A DNA stretch of 49,540 nucleotides, taken from positions 1 to 49,540 of the forward strand of contig MHWN01000015.1 in the NCBI GenBank assembly GCA_001825395.1, written 5' to 3'. The position numbers and the translations under genes were made by a program. The DNA is from Candidatus Zambryskibacteria bacterium RIFCSPLOWO2_02_FULL_39_26. Lineage in GTDB: Bacteria; Patescibacteriota; Minisyncoccia; Phycocordibacterales; DATDWN01. The notes under the pieces were generated by a model. It ran no database searches, was not told the origin of the DNA, and saw only the letters and a program-made list of their open reading frames with translations. Of this stretch, positions 45,692 to 49,540 are shown piece after piece (position 1 is the first letter of the stretch; each line of letters opens with the position of its first letter).

Positions 45692-46234
45692 ATGAAAAAA
45701 TTAATAAATATATTTGTGATTGTGGCCCTTCTTTCTCTGGGAGGAGTAGCTTTCGCTCAAAGCGGTAGAGCCAACGTGGGCGCAGTCAGCACTACTTCAA
45801 GATCAGCTCAAGCAATCAAAAACTTTTTAAAAAATCGAGCCGAACACAAATGGACTAAAATGATAGAAAGATTTGATAAAGCTTTGGAAAAAGAAGAAAA
45901 TGTAATGAACAGACTGGCTTCCAGAATTGCCAAAATTAAAGCCAGCGGAGGACAGACGGCAAATGCAGAAAAATTTTTGACAGAAGCTCAAACGCATTTG
46001 AATTTGGCAAAAACTTCGCTTGAAAACTTGAGAACTCTTGTGGCTAGTGCTATAACAGAGGAGGAGGCCGGTGGAACTATTTCCGAACTCAAAGACAATA
46101 TGATTGCCATGAGAAAAGCCGCCGGAGAAACTAAAACGCATATAATAGAAACTCACAAAGCTCTGCAAAAAATCGTCGGCAGTCTCCGGGGAATTTCACA
46201 GTTACGCAACGCATCGTCAACACCATCAATTTAA
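45692..46234 (+). CDS. Predicted secreted helical protein of unknown function
   Basis: Signal peptide MKKLINIFVIVALLSLGGVAFAQS, then Lys/Glu/Ala-rich helical region. Confidence 0.75.
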   Translation: MKKLINIFVIVALLSLGGVAFAQSGRANVGAVSTTSRSAQAIKNFLKNRAEHKWTKMIERFDKALEKEENVMNRLASRIAKIKASGGQTANAEKFLTEAQTHLNLAKTSLENLRTLVASAITEEEAGGTISELKDNMIAMRKAAGETKTHIIETHKALQKIVGSLRGISQLRNASSTPSI

Positions 46235-46246
46235 AATATTAAAAAT

Positions 46247-46531
46247 ATGGAAACAAACAACACACCACAAAATAATATACCCCAAGTTCCCCACAAATCC
46301 GGCATCGGCTCAATTATTGGAACCATTATCATAATCGCCATCATCATCTTGGGCGGGTTGTATTTCTGGGGCAAACGAGTTGAGGAAGCCAAGCTGAAGC
46401 AAGATTTAGTATCTGATGGAACGCCACAGACTTCACAAACCACCCAGCAATCGGATGATTTGAATACAATTGAAGCGGAATTAAACAGTACAACCGAGCT
46501 AGACACTCTTGGATCAGAGTTAGATAGCTAA
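46247..46531 (+). CDS. Small single-TM hypothetical protein
   Basis: 94 aa; IGSIIGTIIIIAIIILGGLYFWGKRVEE TM segment, acidic/Thr-rich tail. Confidence 0.7.
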   Translation: METNNTPQNNIPQVPHKSGIGSIIGTIIIIAIIILGGLYFWGKRVEEAKLKQDLVSDGTPQTSQTTQQSDDLNTIEAELNSTTELDTLGSELDS

Positions 46532-46603
46532 AACTTCCAGATTTAGGCACTCCTTTGTCGCAGTTCAAAAAATAAACCTCACCTTATATTTATAAGATTC
46601 GGC

Positions 46604-47638
46604 TTATTTTTCTTCTGCTTCGCGGATTACATCCAAATCTGAAAGTTTTATAATCACATTTTGTAATTTATGAGCATTACCGTGTTTTAACATACCAAAA
46701 TAAGATCGAACGGACTCTGGTTTTAAATTGTTACTTAAATTCTTCAACATTCTCCTCTTAGTCGTTGTCCTCAAAACTCTGTGATGTGGAAAATTAACCC
46801 ATCCAAGAAAATCCACTCCAGAGGCGAGGGTTTTGATACTGATTTTATTTGGATGCAAATTGAGTTTCAGGTGATTCTCCAGAAATACTTTGATATATCG
46901 CAGTAAATTATTTAGTGTGGTTTTGTTTTGATCTAGGATTACAAAATCGTCAGCGTAACGAATGTAATATTTGACTTTCAGTCTGTGCTTTACATATTGG
47001 TCAAACTCATTCATGTAGATATTCACTAGAAGTTGAGAGGTGAGGTTGCCTAGTGGTAGCCCAATACACATATCAGTCATGACTGATATGTGTATTGGGG
47101 TGTGGAAGCTGTCTATTACTCTGTCGAGTAACCAGAGGGTGTCTTGGTCTAGCCTATTGTACTTGAGTATTTCTTTGAGAGTCTGGTGGTCGATGCTGGC
47201 AAAGAACTTCCTGACATCACACTTTAGTACCCAGCACTGTTTAGTGTTGTTTTGGGAGACTTTACAACTAAACTCTCTAAACCTATCCATTGCTCGGTGA
47301 GTTCCCTTCCATTTACGACAAGAGTAGGAGTCGTGGATGAACTTCTGGTCAAAGTATGGATACAAAACTCTATAGATCGCGTGGTGAAGCAATCTATCCC
47401 TAACACTGGCTTTGCTGATGTTGCGAGGTTTGGGGTCGGAAATGTTGAAGTGGGTATATCCGCCGTGGGTGTAGGATTTATCTAGTAAATCGGAATGTAA
47501 TTTATAAATATTTTCTGACAAATGTAGAGAAAACTCCAAAACATCTAGTTTTTGTTTTTTGCCTTTAATAAATTCATCCCAAGCTAAGAATAAATTTTCC
47601 ATAGATGATATTTCTTTGAAGAAGTCTTGTTTATTCAT
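46604..47638 (-). CDS. DGR-type reverse transcriptase
   Basis: LDKSYTHGGYTHFNISDPKPRNISKASVRDRLLHHAIYRVLYPYFDQKFIHDSYSCRKWKGTHRA; VLKCDVRKFFASIDHQTL; GLPLGNLTSQLLVNIYMNEFDQYVKH; YYIRYADDFVIL. Confidence 0.96.
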   Translation of the reverse strand: MNKQDFFKEISSMENLFLAWDEFIKGKKQKLDVLEFSLHLSENIYKLHSDLLDKSYTHGGYTHFNISDPKPRNISKASVRDRLLHHAIYRVLYPYFDQKFIHDSYSCRKWKGTHRAMDRFREFSCKVSQNNTKQCWVLKCDVRKFFASIDHQTLKEILKYNRLDQDTLWLLDRVIDSFHTPIHISVMTDMCIGLPLGNLTSQLLVNIYMNEFDQYVKHRLKVKYYIRYADDFVILDQNKTTLNNLLRYIKVFLENHLKLNLHPNKISIKTLASGVDFLGWVNFPHHRVLRTTTKRRMLKNLSNNLKPESVRSYFGMLKHGNAHKLQNVIIKLSDLDVIREAEEK

Positions 47639-47685
47639 GATAGAATATTCCTATTACACATAATTAGAACACAAAATGACAAATA

Positions 47686-48069
47686 ATGTTGCCCCCCCCC
47701 CGAGAAGCACCGAAGGTATTGTTAAAGGAGAAAGAAGTTTATAGATTTTGGATTAAACTTCACAGAGATTTTCCGAAAGTTGAGAGATTGGGCATTGGAA
47801 AAAAGATTGAGCAGAGTTTTTTAGACTTATTGGAACTGACTTTTACTTCAGTATATCTAGCTCCAGAGCAAAAAGTAGTGGTTTTAGGTAGAGCTATAGC
47901 AAAACTTGATAATCTAAAATTTTTTATGCAACTTGCTTGGGAAGCCCGACTCATACACACAGAAAACTATGCTATCATTTCAACAAACTTGGAAGAAATC
48001 GGTATGATGCTTTGGGGGTGGAGAAAGGGCTTGCAAGAAAAACTGCAACAAAAAACTCCCACAAAATAG
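47686..48069 (+). CDS. avd: DGR accessory protein, Avd-like four-helix bundle
   Basis: YRFWIKLHRDFPKVERLGIGKKIEQSFLDLLELTFTSVYLAPEQKVVVLGRAIAKLDNLKFFMQLAWEARLIHTENYAIISTNLEEIGMMLWGWRKGLQEK; adjacent to DGR RT and TR. Confidence 0.85.
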   Translation: MLPPPREAPKVLLKEKEVYRFWIKLHRDFPKVERLGIGKKIEQSFLDLLELTFTSVYLAPEQKVVVLGRAIAKLDNLKFFMQLAWEARLIHTENYAIISTNLEEIGMMLWGWRKGLQEKLQQKTPTK

Positions 48070-48078
48070 CTGTGGGAG
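48050..48078 (-). terminator. intrinsic terminator for TR transcript, overlapping avd stop codon
   Basis: Minus strand CTCCCACA-gctattt-TGTGGGAG followed by TTTTTTG. Confidence 0.7.
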
Positions 48079-48092
48079 AAAAACAATAGTTT

Positions 48093-48199
48093 CGGGAGAA
48101 CACCTGGTTGCCATCGTTCCACTCGTTCTCGTCCGTGGTCGGATTGGCGTTGAAGTTCCAACCACCATCGTTCCAGTAGACGTTCACGTTGCGAAGAAC
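48093..48199 (-). repeat. DGR template repeat (TR)
   Basis: 107-nt ungapped match to 48565-48671; 17 mismatches, all at TR minus-strand A. Confidence 0.97.
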
Positions 48200-48468
48200 G
48201 GATGTTTCGTACAAAAAACCATCCAGGACACCGTTCGCTAAAATATAACGAGCTGAATTTTATTCGGGACATATAAGTCCGCCAGTTTCTTGTACCAAGT
48301 TTTGTTATTTTTTGAAAAATATATAACCCACTCTTGTGTAAGACTTATCCAACACAACTCTCGAGATATACATCCTAAAACCATGACACGAAAGCCGTAA
48401 CCGTCGCGTAACACATAGCTTCAAATATATTATATCAAAAATTTTTGAAATATTTTTATATAAAAAAT

Positions 48469-48514
48469 GTGACCCTCTACTTTCTGCAGGATTGCAGAGA
48501 AAGCAAAGGGTCAC
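48469..48514 (-). terminator. intrinsic terminator / hairpin downstream of the VR
   Basis: GTGACCCT...AGGGTCAC with inner CTTTCTGC/GCAGAGAAAG; minus-strand U-run 48462-48467. Confidence 0.75.
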
Positions 48515-48551
48515 AGTGTCAGAGAGTCAAGGGGTCAGAAGGTCAAAGTAT

Positions 48552-49196
48552 CTAGGCGACCTTGCGGGAGAACACCTGGCCGCCACCGATCCACTCGCCC
48601 TCGCCCGTGGTCGGAAAGGCGTAGAAGTACCAACCACCATCGAACCAGAAGACGTACACGCGGCGAAGAACATCATCCTTGTCACAAACATAGAAGATGT
48701 TCGCCCAACCGTTGTTGAGCAGGACACCCGCTTCGCCGTTTGGTTGGAGAGAGGTCAGGTGGAAAATCTCCGCGAGAGAGGTTTCCGCCTTGCTGTCTCC
48801 ACCCAAGAAAGCGATGATGACCGCGTCCTTGGCGCGTTGGATGAGCTTGCCGTAGCCGATCCGCGATGGAGCAACATTCGTCTCGGTCTTGCCGAGAAAC
48901 CAGTTGCTGAAGTTCGAGCCGAAACCCGAAATCTTCACAGCGACTTCTGGCGAGGTGTTCTGAATGAACTTTTCCGAGGCGACGAAGTTCGTCACACCCG
49001 GGAAAGCCACCTCGCCGAGATTCTGGAGAAGCGACACCACGACCTTCCCATATCCACGAAGGATGGGAAGAATCTGGGCGACCATGTCTCCAGAAGAGAG
49101 GGACTTGATGTCGGCGTTGTTCCCGCCGTTCCTCTCCCACGCGTACTTCAGTTCCGCCGCTTGCACAACGTCGAGGCCGAACGTGTCATTTGACAT
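48552..49196 (-). CDS. DGR target protein with C-terminal variable region
   Basis: 214 aa; C-terminal VLRRVYVFWFDGGWYFYAFPTTGEGEWIGGGQVFSRKVA encoded by VR; SD AAAAGGAAC upstream of ATG. Confidence 0.92.
   Translation of the reverse strand: MSNDTFGLDVVQAAELKYAWERNGGNNADIKSLSSGDMVAQILPILRGYGKVVVSLLQNLGEVAFPGVTNFVASEKFIQNTSPEVAVKISGFGSNFSNWFLGKTETNVAPSRIGYGKLIQRAKDAVIIAFLGGDSKAETSLAEIFHLTSLQPNGEAGVLLNNGWANIFYVCDKDDVLRRVYVFWFDGGWYFYAFPTTGEGEWIGGGQVFSRKVA
48565..48671 (-). repeat. DGR variable repeat (VR)
   Basis: Pairs with TR at 48093-48199, adenine-specific differences, in the 3' end of the target gene. Confidence 0.97.
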
Positions 49197-49335
49197 GACT
49201 TGTTCCTTTTCTTTGCAACATGTTCTTTCGAACTCGTTGCCTTACAACTACTCAGCTGGAGGGCGAACCGTCTCGGTTAACCACAGCAGAGACCCTTCAA
49301 CTTTGTTCAAGGTAAAAAGTCTCTGCTGTGACTAA
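49197..49335 (-). promoter_or_regulatory. structured 5' leader of the DGR target gene
   Basis: CACAGCAGAGAC (49282-49293)/GTCTCTGCTGTG (49319-49330); AACCG-aga-CGGTT; GCAAC-ga-GTTC-GAAA-GAAC-at-GTTGC (49215-49240). Confidence 0.6.
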
Positions 49336-49440
49336 CCTATTTGACTCTTTATACTTCAAAGAACTTTACTAGTGTATTATACCACCTTTGATACCATTCT
49401 GTCAATATCATTTCCAGAAACTTTTAGGACTTGCGAAAAA

Positions 49441-49540
49441 ATGGCTAATAATATAGACTCTAATGGGATGACTAGGCACTACAAAGATATAAAACTTAAT
49501 TCCCTTCCAGAAAGAGAGCTCGAGATAATCGGCTCTATTA
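49441..49540 (+). CDS. 5' end of a CDS running off the window (possibly trigger-factor-like)
   Basis: ATG at 49441: MANNIDSNGMTRHYKDIKLNSLPERELEIIGSI, open to the window end. Confidence 0.4.
   Translation, partial: MANNIDSNGMTRHYKDIKLNSLPERELEIIGSI

Noticed and set aside
47967-48272. Minus-strand ORFs of 101, 79 and 62 aa across the TR and avd
   Set aside because: They are translations of the TR RNA and antisense avd; the TR is noncoding.
48492-49193. 233-aa plus-strand ORF antisense to the DGR target
   Set aside because: TR/VR substitutions hit AAY codons of the minus-strand frame, and the minus ORF has an SD and a terminator; the plus ORF is likely a codon-composition shadow.
1-49540. 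tRNA genes and CRISPR arrays
   Set aside because: No convincing T-arm GGTTC(A/G)A plus cloverleaf was seen and no regularly spaced direct repeats; the absence call is by eye only.

Overview
The window looks like a Candidate Phyla Radiation (Parcubacteria/Nomurabacteria-like) chromosome segment: small genes, a reduced core gene set, and a full type IV pilus block. Housekeeping content: rpsG (partial), rpsL, rpmB, efp, rpsF-ssb-rpsR, tatD, metG, glyS, recO, ileS, argS, folA, thyA, rplK, nusG, secE, recJ, pgk, tpiA, pilB/pilC plus prepilins, nusA, and an H+-pyrophosphatase. Accessory content: an IS30-family element, and a complete diversity-generating retroelement (DGR) with RT, Avd-like protein, TR, and a target gene carrying the VR. 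Every one of the 17 TR/VR mismatches falls at a template adenine.

Main discovery candidates: (1) a dispersed structured intergenic element with two ~300-nt copies and one ~118-nt copy, each just 3' of a stop codon in the same orientation, sharing a 41/43-nt identical block and stem pairs that covary between copies. (2) A PaaX/Cas2-like HTH gene flanked by two identical 39-nt near-palindromes, resembling a RAYT/REP-type cassette. (3) A histidine-phosphatase (RHG) domain inserted inside isoleucyl-tRNA synthetase. (4) Perfect palindromes of 28-41 nt inside conserved coding sequences (argS, recJ, the DGR RT), resembling Rickettsia-type palindromic elements, with one 19-mer shared between argS and recJ. 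(5) Further unexplained structured intergenic loci near 6.1, 29.6, 40.0 and 49.3 kb. No tRNA, rRNA or CRISPR array was recognised. All calls come from reading the sequence; no database or folding program was run.
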